A stretch of 64,000 bases of DNA from Lachancea dasiensis (GCA_900074725.1 LT598457.1:1364001-1428000); one strand, 5' to 3'. Positions 51,001 to 61,286 are shown, numbered from the stretch's first letter. Program-made: numbers and translations. The notes: generated by a model not told the origin, from the sequence alone.

Positions 51001-52981
51001 TATGAGCAACAATCTCAAAGGCGAATTAATTAAGCTTCTCGAGAAAATTATCCTCGAACCTTCTCCGTTTAATGATAATTCAGCTCTACAGGGACTCTTA
51101 ATGCTTTCCGCTATCAGGTATGAACCATCTAAAGTTTCGTCGTACATTGAAAAACTAGACCAATATGACGTGGACGAAATCTCTCCCATGTGTATTGAGA
51201 ATGGGCTGAATGAAGAGGCGTTTGAGATTTACAACAGGAACGAAAGATTCGATAAGGCACTCCAAGTATTGGTTGAAGACATCATGTCTCTAGATCGTGC
51301 CGAAAGCTATGTTGACAAAATCAACACTCCAGAACTATGGTCTCATCTTGGTGCTGCCCAGTTGGTAGGGCTGAGAATTCCAGAAGCCATTGACTCCTAC
51401 ATCAAAGCTAACGATCCTTCTGCGTACGAGAATGTCATCGACGTCGCGGAGCAAGCTGAGAAATACAAGGAGCTTGTTCCTTACTTGTTGATGGCTCGGG
51501 CTTCTTTGAAAGAGTCGAAAATTGATAATGCCTTGATTCTAGCTTATGCTGAATTGGACAAACTACATGAAATCGACAATTTGCTCAGTAGTTCTACAGC
51601 CGCCAATTTAGACTCAGTTGGGGGTACACTCTTCGAAAAGAAAAGTTACAAGGCGGCAAAGCTTTGTTTTGCGGCAGTTTCAAACTATTCCAAGTTGGCA
51701 ACTACGCTTGTTTATCTAGGTGATTTTCAAACTGCAGTTGATACCGCTAGAAAGGCTTCTAATGTTAGGGTTTGGAGAGAGGTAAGCGATGCATGTGTGG
51801 ACAGCAAGGAGTTCAGGCTAGCGCAAATCTGTGGATTAAACCTAATTGTACATGCCGAAGAATTAGAAGAGCTTGTGGAAAAGTACGAATCACATGGATA
51901 TTTCGAAGAGCTGATCTCGCTCTTTGAAGCTGGACTGGGTCTAGAAAGGGCTCATATGGGTATGTTCACCGAGCTTGCCATTTTGTACACCAAGTACGAT
52001 TCCAAGAAAACCTATGAGCATCTCAAACTTTTCTGGTCGAGAATCAACATTCCCAAAGTTATTAGAGCTGTTGAGGCTGCTCATTTGTGGACGGAACTTA
52101 TCTTCCTTTATGCGCATTATGACGAATGGGATAACGCGGCGTTGACAATGATTGAAAAGACTGCGGATGATTTCGATCACTCTTATTTCAAAGAAATTGT
52201 GGTCAAAGTTTCGAACTTAGAAATTTATTACAAATCTATCAATTTCTATGTCAAAGAGCATCCTTCTCTGCTAATTGATTTGATGACGGTCTTGACAACA
52301 AGATTGGATATTCCTAGAACAATTCGTATCTTCACGAAGTCTGACAATTTACCTCTTATCAAGCCTTTCCTAGTTAACGTTTTACCAACGAATAATTCGA
52401 TCGTTAACCAGGCGTACCACGATTTGATGATCGAAGAGGAAGATTATAAGGCGCTTCAGGATGCTGTTGATTCCTATGACAAGTTCGACCAGCTGGAACT
52501 CGCATCTCGCCTAGAAAAGCATGATCTCATTTTTTTCAAAAAGATCGCGGCACAGCTTTACGCCAGGAACAAAAAATGGAGCAAGAGTTTGATGATTTAC
52601 AAGGAGGAGAAGCTCTGGGCCGAAGCTATTAGAACGGCGGCCCTTTCGCAAAGCGCGGATGTAGCAGAGGAGCTTCTGGTGTATTTTGTGGAAACCGAAA
52701 ATAGAGAAGCTTTTGTGGCTTTGTTGTACACTGCGTACCATCTCATCAACTATGATGTGGTCTTGGAGTTGGCATGGCTACATTCGTGGGAGCAACTAAT
52801 CAAGCCTTACGAAATCTCTGTTAAAAAAGAACAGCAATTGGCGGTTAGGAAACTGCTCGAAGACTATAACAAGAAGGGAGAAGCTGCAGACGCCAGCGAT
52901 GCAAACGGGCAGCCACTTTTATTGACCAACGGCCCAGTCAACTACCAAACAACCGGTCAAGCTTTTGGAAACTTCATGTGA
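48005..52981 (+). CDS. CHC1: Clathrin heavy chain
   Basis: Forms the triskelion legs of clathrin coats in Golgi-endosome transport and endocytosis (S. cerevisiae Chc1, YGL206C, 1653 residues). The protein here has 1658 residues, intact. Residues 1 to about 480 form the N-terminal seven-bladed propeller that binds adaptors (start LPIDFTELVDLTSIGI). The rest is the helical zigzag of clathrin heavy-chain repeats (for example NAALTMIEKTADDFDHSYFKEI near residue 1380, in two halves around the repeat boundary), with the trimerisation region near the C-terminus. The tail ends in GQAFGNFM. It converges with SPT16, about 170 bp between stop codons. Gene order with POX1 and SPT16 matches YGL205-YGL207. 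Confidence 0.98.
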   Translation: MSDLPIDFTELVDLTSIGISPQSLDFRSTTFESDRFVTVRETNNGANSVAIVDLQNGNQVNRKNMGGDSAIMHPSQNVISVRAQGTVVQIFNLDTKSKLKSFTLAEPVLFWKWLSDDTLGFVTANSLFVSNVFDGDTSRQPTKLTQRHSNLKNAQIINFVANAQLNWFAVVGIIQENGRIAGKIQLFSKARGISQAIEGHVATFSNILLEGNSSPVQVFVTGNKTASGTGELRIIEIDHDASNPVAYQKKNVDIFFPPDAVNDFPISVQVSEKYGVVYVLTKHGFIHLYELETGANLFVNRITVEPVFTASTYNGKNGIACINRKGQVLAVEISKDQIVPYVLNKLSNVSLALTMASRGGLPGADDLFMKQFDSLLATGDYQNAAKVAASSQQLRTQTTINRLKNIQAAPGAISPILLYFSTLLDKGRLNKYETIELARPVLQQDRKQLFEKWLKEDKLECSEELGDVVKGFDTTLALACYLRAEAHPKAISCLAELQQFDKILPYAQKVGYQPNYVVLISNLLRSSPDKASEFAISLLQSPETSSELDVEKIADIFFTQNFIQQGTSFLLDALKGDTPDQGHLQTRVLEVNLLHAPQVADAIMGNNIFSHYDKPTIASLAEKAGLYQRALENYTDIKDIKRSIVHSSTIPADWLVNYFGKLNVEQSVSCLRTLLDNNLQGNLPIVIQVATKYSDLIGSSVLIKLFEEYRATEGLYYYLASLVNLTEDKDVVFKFIQAAAKAGQYKEVERIVKSNNVYDPERVKNLLKDLRLPDQMPLVIVADRFGYIHDLVLYLYKAQDFKFIEVYVQQVNPTRTPQVVAALLDVDCDEKIIQNLLGTVLGQVPIGELTTEVEKRNRLKILLPFLEETLRQGTQDQAVYNTLAKIYIDSNNSPETFLKENNQYDTLDVGHYCEKRDPYLAYIAYEKGANDDDLIRITNENSMYKYQARYLLKRSDLNLWGTVLGDENMHRRQLIDAVVGSGIGELTDPEPVSLTVQAFMSNNLKGELIKLLEKIILEPSPFNDNSALQGLLMLSAIRYEPSKVSSYIEKLDQYDVDEISPMCIENGLNEEAFEIYNRNERFDKALQVLVEDIMSLDRAESYVDKINTPELWSHLGAAQLVGLRIPEAIDSYIKANDPSAYENVIDVAEQAEKYKELVPYLLMARASLKESKIDNALILAYAELDKLHEIDNLLSSSTAANLDSVGGTLFEKKSYKAAKLCFAAVSNYSKLATTLVYLGDFQTAVDTARKASNVRVWREVSDACVDSKEFRLAQICGLNLIVHAEELEELVEKYESHGYFEELISLFEAGLGLERAHMGMFTELAILYTKYDSKKTYEHLKLFWSRINIPKVIRAVEAAHLWTELIFLYAHYDEWDNAALTMIEKTADDFDHSYFKEIVVKVSNLEIYYKSINFYVKEHPSLLIDLMTVLTTRLDIPRTIRIFTKSDNLPLIKPFLVNVLPTNNSIVNQAYHDLMIEEEDYKALQDAVDSYDKFDQLELASRLEKHDLIFFKKIAAQLYARNKKWSKSLMIYKEEKLWAEAIRTAALSQSADVAEELLVYFVETENREAFVALLYTAYHLINYDVVLELAWLHSWEQLIKPYEISVKKEQQLAVRKLLEDYNKKGEAADASDANGQPLLLTNGPVNYQTTGQAFGNFM

Positions 52982-53153
52982 TTTGGGGGAGTCACAGTTT
53001 AGAGGTTGTGCAATGATTACGCACTGAGTGCGTTCAATAGTCTATTTTAAACGCATATAAAATTATCGATATGTTCTTTTGAGGTTCAATTTTATACACG
53101 AGCTGAAAGCAAGCTAGCCCAGCCTAAATACGGCAAGATGTGTGTTTACCTGA

Positions 53154-56100
53154 TCATTCATTCTGTCTGTTTTCGCGATCAGCCCTCGCAGCCTTCTTTT
53201 CGAGTTCATCCCAATCTTCACCTTCTTCCTCGCTTTCGTCTGCACTTGCATCATCACTTCCACCATCACTCATATCTTCAGAATAGTCCTCCTCCTCAGA
53301 AACTGCACTTTCATCAGATGGATCATCATCCGAAGCTTCATATTCGCTGATTTCTTCCTCGCTTTCATCTGATCCTTCATCATCAGAACCAGCTACCAAG
53401 AAAGACCAACCTCCTTCAAGGAAAAATTGATGAGGATCATCTTGCATGGACTTCATAATTGTGGACCATTTTAAGTTGATGGTGGAAACCGCAAAGGGAA
53501 TATCGACATCCGTCAACCAAGATTTAAGAAGTTCAATTTCTTCAATAGCAACAGTATTGATGTGTGTGACTGGTTTGCTGAAGTCTTTATAGACAAATAC
53601 CATATCAATGTTCTTTAGGCCGAATTGGACTCTCTCGAAAACACAGATTTCAACCTCACTCAAATTGATCACCAAAAATGGCGGTTCAACCAACTGAACT
53701 AAACAATCTCTTGTGGGCATACAGAAAACGGCGGATCTACTTGGGACACCCTGGAATCCCAACTCTCTGAAGGTAGTATCCAAGTCCACCAAGCCGTCTG
53801 AGGCGTCGGCAATAGCTTCGGCGAAATACCTAAACTCCTTGTCTAGAGCGGCTCTCTTTCTTCTTTCTTCTTGTTCTTGTTCCAATTCGTCTTCATCACC
53901 ATACCTTCTGAATTTCATGTTAGAACGCCGACCATTCCCCGTTTCGTCAACAGCCATATCAGAAGCTTCCCGGTAAAACTGAACGTCTTGCAGTTTCTTC
54001 TTGCCCATCAAAATAGGCGTTTTTAAGTGAACATGAATGATCACAATTAATTCACCTTTGCAGGGTTGAAAAATGAGATTTTTGATGTTCGAGAATAAGA
54101 TATCAATACGGCTATCAGTACGCAATGGTGACTGGTACCTGATACCATTCTCATGGATGAATACGGTGCCTGGTACTCTCTTAGCATCGGGACTTGGTCT
54201 GACGAATATTTGATCCAGTCTCTTGGTCCTTCCAGACTTGTTTTCCAGCAACTTAGCCTGCTCTACAACATCAGCCAGCAGCTTCCGCTCTTGATCTCTC
54301 TTCAAGGCTTCCTTCTTCAGATCCGCAATCTGCTTGAATACATCACTCATACGATCACCATCCTTAGATCTCAGGCTGATAGAACGAACAAATTGGTGGT
54401 CTGGTGAATCTTCGTATGGAAGCTCTTCGTTTTTCTTCGAAATTCCTCCAATACCAGGAGAGTGGAAATTTAGTCTGAGATAGGTATACTCGCCCTCTTC
54501 GTTTTTGGAACCATTTTTATAACTATTAATGTGAAAAGGGACGGGTCGACCATAGATTGGCAAAATGATGGTTTGATTTTTCCAATCCACATGCACCCGC
54601 AAGTCGCGAACATTAGTAGGAATTTGTGTTTCTCTAACGTACGATTCATACTTTTTGAACTGAAGTTGAGGTTGGTCGTCCGAACCTTGAGCGTCAGCAG
54701 CACTATACCTCAGGAGGCCGTTTTTTTGCAATTTCTCATGTAATTTCTTTTGGTTCTCCTTGCGGATCTGCTCTTTTTGACCGTCCTCCTGAACTCGAGC
54801 TTCACCACGCAACTTAGACCTTAAAATTTTCGAGTTTCCATCTGACTTGACAGAGATAGGCGGAGAGCCCTGGTTTTCTTTCTTGACCTTCGACGTCGTC
54901 TCTTCTTCCTCGTTGTTGAAATAGAACGAAATCTGAGATTTGAGCTTCGTGTAGCCAGTTAAAACCACGGGCTTAGAATCGTCGCCTAGTAAGACTGTAT
55001 CAGCAATTTGAACGGCGTAATCAGTGCCAGTAGCAGAGTCCTTCAAATTGTTGAAACCCAATGAAATATTGAAGCAGTCACCTACAGCAACTTTTCTCTG
55101 ATCGTTTTTGGCATTAAGAACAAACTGAGAGTCTCTGAATTCCAGACCCATCAAAGAACCTACGTTTTTGGTGAAGGAAGCAACCATGGCAGGCTTTTGT
55201 GATTTGACATAGTCCACAGTGGCCTGATAGACTGCTTGTGGTGTTTGACCAACCTTAAGAAAATTGGTTATTATCTCATTTTGTACAGCGAGCAAAAACT
55301 CGTAGTTGGACACCATTTCTTCAGATGGATCAATTAAAAATGTTCTGGTCACATTGGAACAATAGCTCTTGTAGCGGATACCACACGAAGCCAAAATACA
55401 TCCTTTGCCAGATAATTGGTCATTGCTAGAGCGCGCTGAAACCTTAAGGTCAAATTTTTTACCCGATTGAATTATAGGAGAGTACGCCCAATCCAGTAAG
55501 TTAACATCAAATTTTTCACCAGTGGGACACAGTGGGGCCATTTCACCCGATAGCTTCTTCAAAAATTTAGGATCATCAATTTTAGTTTCAATTTTGTCGG
55601 AAAGCTTTGCATTTGTGATATTAAGCTCCTCATCGACCGCAGAAACCATCTCATCCGACAAGAAATTCATGAACTGATCGCTACCCTTAGAAGACACCTT
55701 GATGAGGCCAATTTCTTGCTCATCCTTCTTCTCCCAGACTCGAGACAAACCAGGTGCAGCCTCTAAGGGCTCAAGTTCACCTTTTTTTAAGGCCTCTTCC
55801 CAATGCGGAGTCCATTGCGCAATAAATTTGCCTTGATATTGGTCATTTAGAGGGGTTCCAACAATTTTACCAGCGTTTTTGAGAAGTTCAATTATATCAG
55901 AGAAAAGCTTGTCATTGTGCGCGTCGTCTTTGGCTTTCCTTTGCCATAGCTCAAGAGTGAAACCGGACGATTCTTTGAAAAGATCCACCGCTGACGTCAA
56001 ATGCTTGGCTTTTCCAGCACCTGTGATTACGACAACCTTTTCTGGCAATAGAGCAATCAAGGTTGCTGGAAATTCGTATCCTAAAAGCCAGTTATGCAGA

Positions 56101-56249
56101 ATAGTGCTTTTCTTGTATGGATCTTCTTCATCACTAGACCCTACCACAAACAACAAGGACGATGGAGACCCATCGAAGTTGCGATAAGTAGAGTGTAGAT
56201 CCGTGAGCCGTTTCTGCAGCACTTTGAAATTGATCTCAACGTCTGACAT
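53154..56249 (-). CDS. SPT16: SPT16, FACT histone chaperone subunit
   Basis: Large subunit of FACT (Spt16-Pob3), which takes apart and rebuilds nucleosomes during transcription and replication (S. cerevisiae Spt16/Cdc68, YGL207W, 1035 residues). The protein here has 1031 residues. In order it has an aminopeptidase-like N-terminal domain without the metal ligands (about 1-450; LASCGIRYKSYCSNVTRTF), a dimerisation region (about 520-680), a tandem PH-like middle domain (about 680-940) that binds H3-H4, and an acidic Asp/Glu/Ser tail of about 75 residues that binds H2A-H2B. The tail is Ser-rich and ends with a basic stretch. The frame is intact. The start at 56249 fits the conserved N-terminus. 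Confidence 0.98.
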   Translation of the reverse strand: MSDVEINFKVLQKRLTDLHSTYRNFDGSPSSLLFVVGSSDEEDPYKKSTILHNWLLGYEFPATLIALLPEKVVVITGAGKAKHLTSAVDLFKESSGFTLELWQRKAKDDAHNDKLFSDIIELLKNAGKIVGTPLNDQYQGKFIAQWTPHWEEALKKGELEPLEAAPGLSRVWEKKDEQEIGLIKVSSKGSDQFMNFLSDEMVSAVDEELNITNAKLSDKIETKIDDPKFLKKLSGEMAPLCPTGEKFDVNLLDWAYSPIIQSGKKFDLKVSARSSNDQLSGKGCILASCGIRYKSYCSNVTRTFLIDPSEEMVSNYEFLLAVQNEIITNFLKVGQTPQAVYQATVDYVKSQKPAMVASFTKNVGSLMGLEFRDSQFVLNAKNDQRKVAVGDCFNISLGFNNLKDSATGTDYAVQIADTVLLGDDSKPVVLTGYTKLKSQISFYFNNEEEETTSKVKKENQGSPPISVKSDGNSKILRSKLRGEARVQEDGQKEQIRKENQKKLHEKLQKNGLLRYSAADAQGSDDQPQLQFKKYESYVRETQIPTNVRDLRVHVDWKNQTIILPIYGRPVPFHINSYKNGSKNEEGEYTYLRLNFHSPGIGGISKKNEELPYEDSPDHQFVRSISLRSKDGDRMSDVFKQIADLKKEALKRDQERKLLADVVEQAKLLENKSGRTKRLDQIFVRPSPDAKRVPGTVFIHENGIRYQSPLRTDSRIDILFSNIKNLIFQPCKGELIVIIHVHLKTPILMGKKKLQDVQFYREASDMAVDETGNGRRSNMKFRRYGDEDELEQEQEERRKRAALDKEFRYFAEAIADASDGLVDLDTTFRELGFQGVPSRSAVFCMPTRDCLVQLVEPPFLVINLSEVEICVFERVQFGLKNIDMVFVYKDFSKPVTHINTVAIEEIELLKSWLTDVDIPFAVSTINLKWSTIMKSMQDDPHQFFLEGGWSFLVAGSDDEGSDESEEEISEYEASDDDPSDESAVSEEEDYSEDMSDGGSDDASADESEEEGEDWDELEKKAARADRENRQNE

Positions 56250-56614
56250 CCCAGGTTAACAATGAAAAAGAGAGTGCGACGGCAAACGTTTTGACTTGCG
56301 TGGTACTGTTTCGCACTTTCGTCAACTACTGTAAAATAATGATCCACTTTTCAATACACCACATCACGAAAGACGAAGTCAAACCTGGTGTAATCAATCT
56401 ATTGAGAGCAGAGAAGGACCTATAAAATGTCAAATTTATTTGCCTTAGATGGTTTTATCTGCGGCTTAAGTAGGCATGTAGTATTTCTGCTCGCTTTAGA
56501 GTTTATCATTATCATTATTATTCGCAGTTACATAGTATATCTTAAGGTTGAAACCAGGCGCCGCAACGTAGGGCCATTGCTCTATTTATCTTGCATCTCG
56601 ACGGATCCACTTCC
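56250..56614. other. SPT16 upstream / SIP2 downstream gap
   Basis: 365 bp between the SPT16 start and the SIP2 stop, both on the minus strand. It serves as the SPT16 promoter and SIP2 terminator. No gene of its own is supported. Confidence 0.5.
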
Positions 56615-57937
56615 CTATTGTAATGGGGAGTACAACATTTGGGTCGCGTATTTGCGTTTGTATCTGACGATGCTTGCAACACATAGGGTGTTGTGTTTGA
56701 TGCTGCTGGTGGCTAAATGGTTCAACACGACGTGATTTGGGATAGGCAAGGAGCCCGAGTTGTTCTCACTACCCGAGTCGCCCTGTTCAGATGAGACCGA
56801 ATAGTTATTGAGGATCACGTTCTCAAGGTGGGGGGGCAACTGAGGGGGCGTAAGCCACGCCATGCTCTGTTGATTTGTCTGCTGCTGATCCAACGTGAGA
56901 TAATACTGCTCCATAACCGACGCATCTGTGAAAACAGCAGGGATATCGGTGGTGTAGCTGAGATCTGGCTTGGCCTCCTTGGCACCGTGAAATCTGCTGT
57001 AACCGTCGCCCATATCATCTGGCTCTTCCTCGATTTGCAATGCGAGCTTGGAACGGGCGCTAAGTGGCTCAGAAAACTGTTTTTTGTGAGAAGGCTGAGG
57101 AACCTGTTGCTGAAGCATATGCGATTCATTGTCCACTGTAAGCGTCTCTTGCTGCTGCTGCAGGTGTTCTTCGGACTCGTATGGAGTAGCAATCTCTAGG
57201 TAGTTGACTAAGTTGCCCATCTGGTCTGTTGCCGTTGGCATGAAGTCACTGAACCGCAATTCATTGTCGACGATGAAACGAAAACGATGGGTGCCCGATG
57301 GTAATTGCAGCTTGATATGGAAACACCCGGGTTGGTCGGCCACTGGTAACAACCCGATCATTTTCCGCCATCCGGTGAAAGACCCCGTCACATAAACCTT
57401 CGATCCACCTTGTTGCCATGTGATTTCAACAGGGACCATCACTTTCGCATTCGAGTTGACGGGCGGTTCACTTCCACTTCTTGATCCTGACTGGTCTTCG
57501 AACGGTTCCCTGGGTGCTTGATACTTCATCTGTTGCTGTTGTTCCATTTGTAATTGAAGCTCTTGTTGCTCTTGATCTTGCTGCTCTCGTTGCGCTTGTA
57601 GCTTCAGCCATGATGGATTTTCTTGCTGCTGCTGCTGCAGCGAGGCCACAGATGACGAATCCGAAATATGGCTCTCAAATTCGTTCAAGTCAGACTGGTC
57701 TTCAACGTTTTCTTCATGCCTCGGGGCATCATCATCGTCATCAAATATCAATGTAGATCTTCTGCGCAAAAGCGGTGCCCTCGAACCATCATGGTCGCCG
57801 ATGTCCAGCTTGGAAAAGCTTTGGACAATCGCCCTTTGAGATCCTCGTTTGTCGTTGTCATTCGTATTTCTAACGTCGATCATCGACACATCCTTGTTAT
57901 TATCTGACATAGTTCCTCGGCTGTGCGTGTTCCCCAT
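56615..57937 (-). CDS. SIP2: Snf1 kinase beta subunit (SIP2/GAL83)
   Basis: Scaffold of the Snf1 (AMP-activated) kinase complex, linking Snf1 to Snf4 and setting its location (S. cerevisiae Sip2, YGL208W, and Gal83, YER027C). The protein here has 440 residues. It starts MGNTHSR, an N-myristoylation signal as in Sip2. A Gln-rich low-complexity region spans about 100-160. The glycogen-binding carbohydrate-binding module 48 covers about 168-250 (VYVTGSFTGWRKMIGL, GTHRFRFIVDNE). The C-terminal association domain ends with HVVLNHLATSSIK, HNTLCVASIVRYKRKY and QMLYSPLQ. One gene stands for both S. cerevisiae paralogues. It is followed upstream by the MIG2 relative on the same strand. Confidence 0.96.
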   Translation of the reverse strand: MGNTHSRGTMSDNNKDVSMIDVRNTNDNDKRGSQRAIVQSFSKLDIGDHDGSRAPLLRRRSTLIFDDDDDAPRHEENVEDQSDLNEFESHISDSSSVASLQQQQQENPSWLKLQAQREQQDQEQQELQLQMEQQQQMKYQAPREPFEDQSGSRSGSEPPVNSNAKVMVPVEITWQQGGSKVYVTGSFTGWRKMIGLLPVADQPGCFHIKLQLPSGTHRFRFIVDNELRFSDFMPTATDQMGNLVNYLEIATPYESEEHLQQQQETLTVDNESHMLQQQVPQPSHKKQFSEPLSARSKLALQIEEEPDDMGDGYSRFHGAKEAKPDLSYTTDIPAVFTDASVMEQYYLTLDQQQTNQQSMAWLTPPQLPPHLENVILNNYSVSSEQGDSGSENNSGSLPIPNHVVLNHLATSSIKHNTLCVASIVRYKRKYATQMLYSPLQ

Positions 57938-58401
57938 ACGACCAGTAGTAGGCTTGGTGGTCTGATGATAAGTGAGTTGCTGGTCTTTGCTTCATGTGTT
58001 GTAGGCAGTGCCTGAGTTGGCTGTTATCGCCATTAATTCAAGAGCATTGAACATCACCCCTGACGGAGAAAGTGCTTTGTATATGTATACCATCACCAAC
58101 AATTCTTTATACTCGAAGACAGACAGTACGTTCCATCAAATTACCCCGCATGCCCCTTGATCTTAACTTTGACCCGACTCGCTGACTCACTGTAGCCTGA
58201 AAGCGTGGCTCATTTTTCTCTCATTTAGAGAAGATGAAATAGCCTAAGACTCGAGGTGAACAATTTGGTCTGTTCTGTCCGATAGAACAACCTAACTTAC
58301 GTCAAGAAATGTCGATCTAAAACCTAATGCCTAAAAGTATCTATAAATAACGCCTAACCTTATTGTAAAATCGTGAAATCGTTAAAATGAGTTTGCTATT
58401 C
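57938..58401. promoter_or_regulatory. SIP2 promoter / MIG2 downstream gap
   Basis: 464 bp between the SIP2 start and the MIG2 stop. It contains a CCCCT/AGGGG-type motif at the GCCCCTTGA near 58153 and a TATATGTATA stretch near 58078-58087, about 145 bp before SIP2. No gene is seen. Confidence 0.4.
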
Positions 58402-59304
58402 TCAACGTTCGGAAAACGACTGAATGTTTTCCAGCATGCACCGCAAGGGTGGCAGACGCACCTCCGCTGGTGGTGGGTTACCGTCGCTATCTTCATCATC
58501 AGCTAATTGGAACTTTGCCCGTTCTGCCTTGCGCCCCTTGGCGGAGCCCGGGGGGCATGCTTGGGGAATAGCTGAAGTGTTTAAGGAAGCACCATTGGAG
58601 GCAGCACAATGGTGTTGGGAAACTGCGGGCAAGGAAGGCAAAAAAACGGTACCCAGCTTATGATTCCTTGTTTCTGGAGACGAGGCCAACGGCGTGCGAG
58701 TGCCCGAATCGACCTGTGAAAACATAGACGTGGTTGAGGAGGCAGCGGACGACAGCAACGACTGACGCCCAGGTTGAAACTGTTGAGGTAAAGCTGCTGA
58801 CGATGCAGCAGAAGGAAAGCTCGGAGACATCACCGGGGAAATTGCCGGAGAGACTGCAGGTGAGACCATGTTTGAAGTGAGATGGGCCACACTGGGGTTC
58901 AACAAGCCGGACTGCGACGCATATGCGGCTGCCGTCAGCGACGCCAGAGAGCTGAGAGACCCTGAGGAAGTAGTAGACCCGTTCACACCAGGGAACGACA
59001 CAACAGCTAGCGGCATCGCAGCGGGCGCCTGGATCGGTGGTACTTGGTGAACCACGATTGGATGGTCTGCGGCAGGACTGGAGCCGACCCGGTTTCGACT
59101 CTTGCGTCTGGACGTGCTTACGTGTGTTCTGAGATGCCGTTTGAGCTCATCGCTCCTGCTGAAACGCTTAACACACCCTGGGAAATTGCACAGATGAGGC
59201 TTTTCGCCCGTGTGCGTCCTTATATGCCTGCGTTTGTGTTCCAAACGGTGGAATCCTTTACCACACGTTTCACACTTAAAGGGCCGAGAATCGGAGTCTG
59301 TCAT
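58402..59304 (-). CDS. MIG2: MIG2-type glucose repressor
   Basis: Two-zinc-finger repressor of glucose-repressed genes, relative of S. cerevisiae Mig2 (YGL209W) and Mig3 (YER028C). The protein has 300 residues, shorter than Mig2 (382). The C2H2 fingers lie at the very N-terminus: Cys11, Cys14, His27, His31 and Cys39, Cys44, His57, His61, with the Mig-type finger helices [10 protein letters not shown] and [11 protein letters not shown] basic SRRKSRNR stretch follows. The middle is Ser/Pro/Ala-rich. The end, [14 protein letters not shown] then [16 protein letters not shown], matches the Mig2 C-terminal motif and separates it from Mig1. It lies next to SIP2, whose kinase complex relieves Mig-type repression in S. 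cerevisiae (shown there for Mig1). Confidence 0.93.
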   Translation of the reverse strand: MTDSDSRPFKCETCGKGFHRLEHKRRHIRTHTGEKPHLCNFPGCVKRFSRSDELKRHLRTHVSTSRRKSRNRVGSSPAADHPIVVHQVPPIQAPAAMPLAVVSFPGVNGSTTSSGSLSSLASLTAAAYASQSGLLNPSVAHLTSNMVSPAVSPAISPVMSPSFPSAASSAALPQQFQPGRQSLLSSAASSTTSMFSQVDSGTRTPLASSPETRNHKLGTVFLPSLPAVSQHHCAASNGASLNTSAIPQACPPGSAKGRKAERAKFQLADDEDSDGNPPPAEVRLPPLRCMLENIQSFSER

Positions 59305-61286
59305 TTGCGAATATATTTGTACAAATCAGTGAATCCAGCAAATCAACAATGAGGCTGCCGCTTTGCCTCGTGTTTCTGACTAGCTTGCAGCTTGGAGTCC
59401 CGAGAAAGTCAAGAGTTCCGGACCTTGTACGGCTTGAAGATGATTTACAGCTTTATTAGAGAAACTACCCTAAATAACCACCGATGTTTAATGCTTGTCA
59501 CGTCGTAGCAGTTCCTTTTTAGTGATCACTTTTTTATAATTTGCTTTCAAATGCCAGCCTATCCTAAGTCAGGTTTCTCCGGAACTCCAGCCGTGTCCCG
59601 TTTTTATACAGCTGTATATACAACATGCTAACTAACATATCCAAACGGCGCACCAACCGAACGACTAACTACTGGTTTGGTTTGTGCACACGCACTATTA
59701 TGTACACATGCATTAAGACACTTGACACGCATTACGGTCCATATTTACCTTTTTCATAGGCTGCTTGTGCTTGTGCTCCACACCACCACTGCCCCTGAGA
59801 GGGTGGTACTCCAGTTTTTTCAAGAGCAAGGATCTCAAAAACTGATAGGATGGTTAATAATGATTGGCATTGTGTGCCTGAGTGTATGCGGATGCAGCAG
59901 CAGGTCGGCTAAGTATGCTAATGAAAAATCTGGTGCGGCGGGTACACGCTCGCAAGACTGGTTATTACGCAATCACGGTTGTTTTGGTGCGCACAATGGC
60001 CGAGGGACATTGGCTGACTGGACAAGCTAACTTCCTGTGTCGCAAAGGTGCAGCGACGAGAAGAGGAATCTACCAGGAAAATCAATAGAGAAGGCGCTAT
60101 GTGGCTAAGAACTCCTAAAAGGTTCCGGAGAAACCCAGGATCAACCTTGTGGGACGTTGGACGCACGGCGAAACAGCTTTGATGCGAGCCGATCTGAGAC
60201 TATGGAGCTTGAGCGCAGAAAAGACAGAAGGATAGTTTTTCCGGTAGGTTTCTCCTGAAGGCACGGATGGGGCACCGTCTTAGCCTCGATAATGCGTCAT
60301 TTCGGAGAAAACGTTTTTCCGTGGATTCTGCGCGCTCTTTCCTTTTTTCAATATGTTCTTTTTTGTGCTTCTGCATGCGGCCGGACGAAGTAGTAGTAGG
60401 AGGAGGTGGTGTGATGGTAATAGGGCCGTCGCCGGCTCTGACCGGGTGAAACTTGTTCATACAAACACCACTGACGTGTGGAGGCGGTAGGCTGTGTGCG
60501 CGGATGCGAGTTGTAAAAAATACCGTAGAAGAGAGAGAGAGTGAGTCAGAGGGGCAACGGGAGTCAATTGAATGTAGGGTGCAAGCTTGTTGCGGACCAG
60601 TGGGATGCGGGAGTTTGTGAAAGAAACGAGGAGCGTGAAAGTTTGCCGCAGGTTGTCGGAGCGTTGTGGCCCGAGTCGTCGTAGGTTTTCGCGTGGCACG
60701 TGATTGGACAATTATGAGAATCTCCCCAGGCTCTGACAGGCGGGCGATGACGCCCGTGTTCGAAGGTTCCACACAGGTCGGCAGTTGGATGCTGAAGATG
60801 ATGGGGTTAGGAGACTCGTATGTAGATGATGTTCTACAACTTGGTACTATATGAGGAGGTGTGCGTGTGTGTGTGTGTGTGTGAGTGTCGGCGAAGACAC
60901 AATATAATGACCCCCCATTAAGCTTGACGCAATGGGCTCTTGAAGCTGAAGAGCCAGTGCAGTAAGATGTGAAAGTTCACGTAGAGCTAGTGCCGTTGTA
61001 GTGGGCCGAGGCAGTGTCGTTCTGCGAGATCACGTGATCCCACGGAGGTTTCTCATCGGAAACACTTGTGTGGTGTAGGTTAGCTCCGGTTGCATGGACT
61101 CGAATTTAGCATCCCCCACCCCCGGAACAACTCTGATGCGTGGCGGGCCCATACATGCCATGGCCATTGAAGGGCCTTCTCTCTTGCGCGACGTTGAGGA
61201 TGGAAAGCAGGCTTTTACGTAGAAATGCAACTTGTAACATCCAGTCTGTGGGGATCACTACACCGGCACGCCATTGTACCTGCTAA
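59305..61286. other. Long intergenic region, MIG2 to SMB1
   Basis: 2.0 kb, the largest gap without a supported gene. It contains a GT microsatellite at about 60858-60884, a G-rich purine stretch near 60395-60415, and Gly/Arg-poor short frames with no recognisable sequence. It must hold the MIG2 promoter. It could also hold an unannotated RNA gene, but I could not identify one. Confidence 0.5.
60858..60884. repeat. GT dinucleotide microsatellite
   Basis: A run of GTGTGCGTGTGTGTG type, about 27 bp with one C interruption, in the MIG2-SMB1 gap. It is probably length-variable between strains. Confidence 0.85.

Noticed and set aside
56427-56735. 102-residue plus-strand frame over the SIP2 3' end
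   Set aside because: It overlaps the conserved SIP2 C-terminus on the other strand and shows no homology of its own.
60200-60772. 190-residue minus-strand frame in the MIG2-SMB1 gap
   Set aside because: Basic, Pro/Thr/Arg-rich sequence without any domain or likely homologue. It looks like a chance frame in GC-richer DNA.
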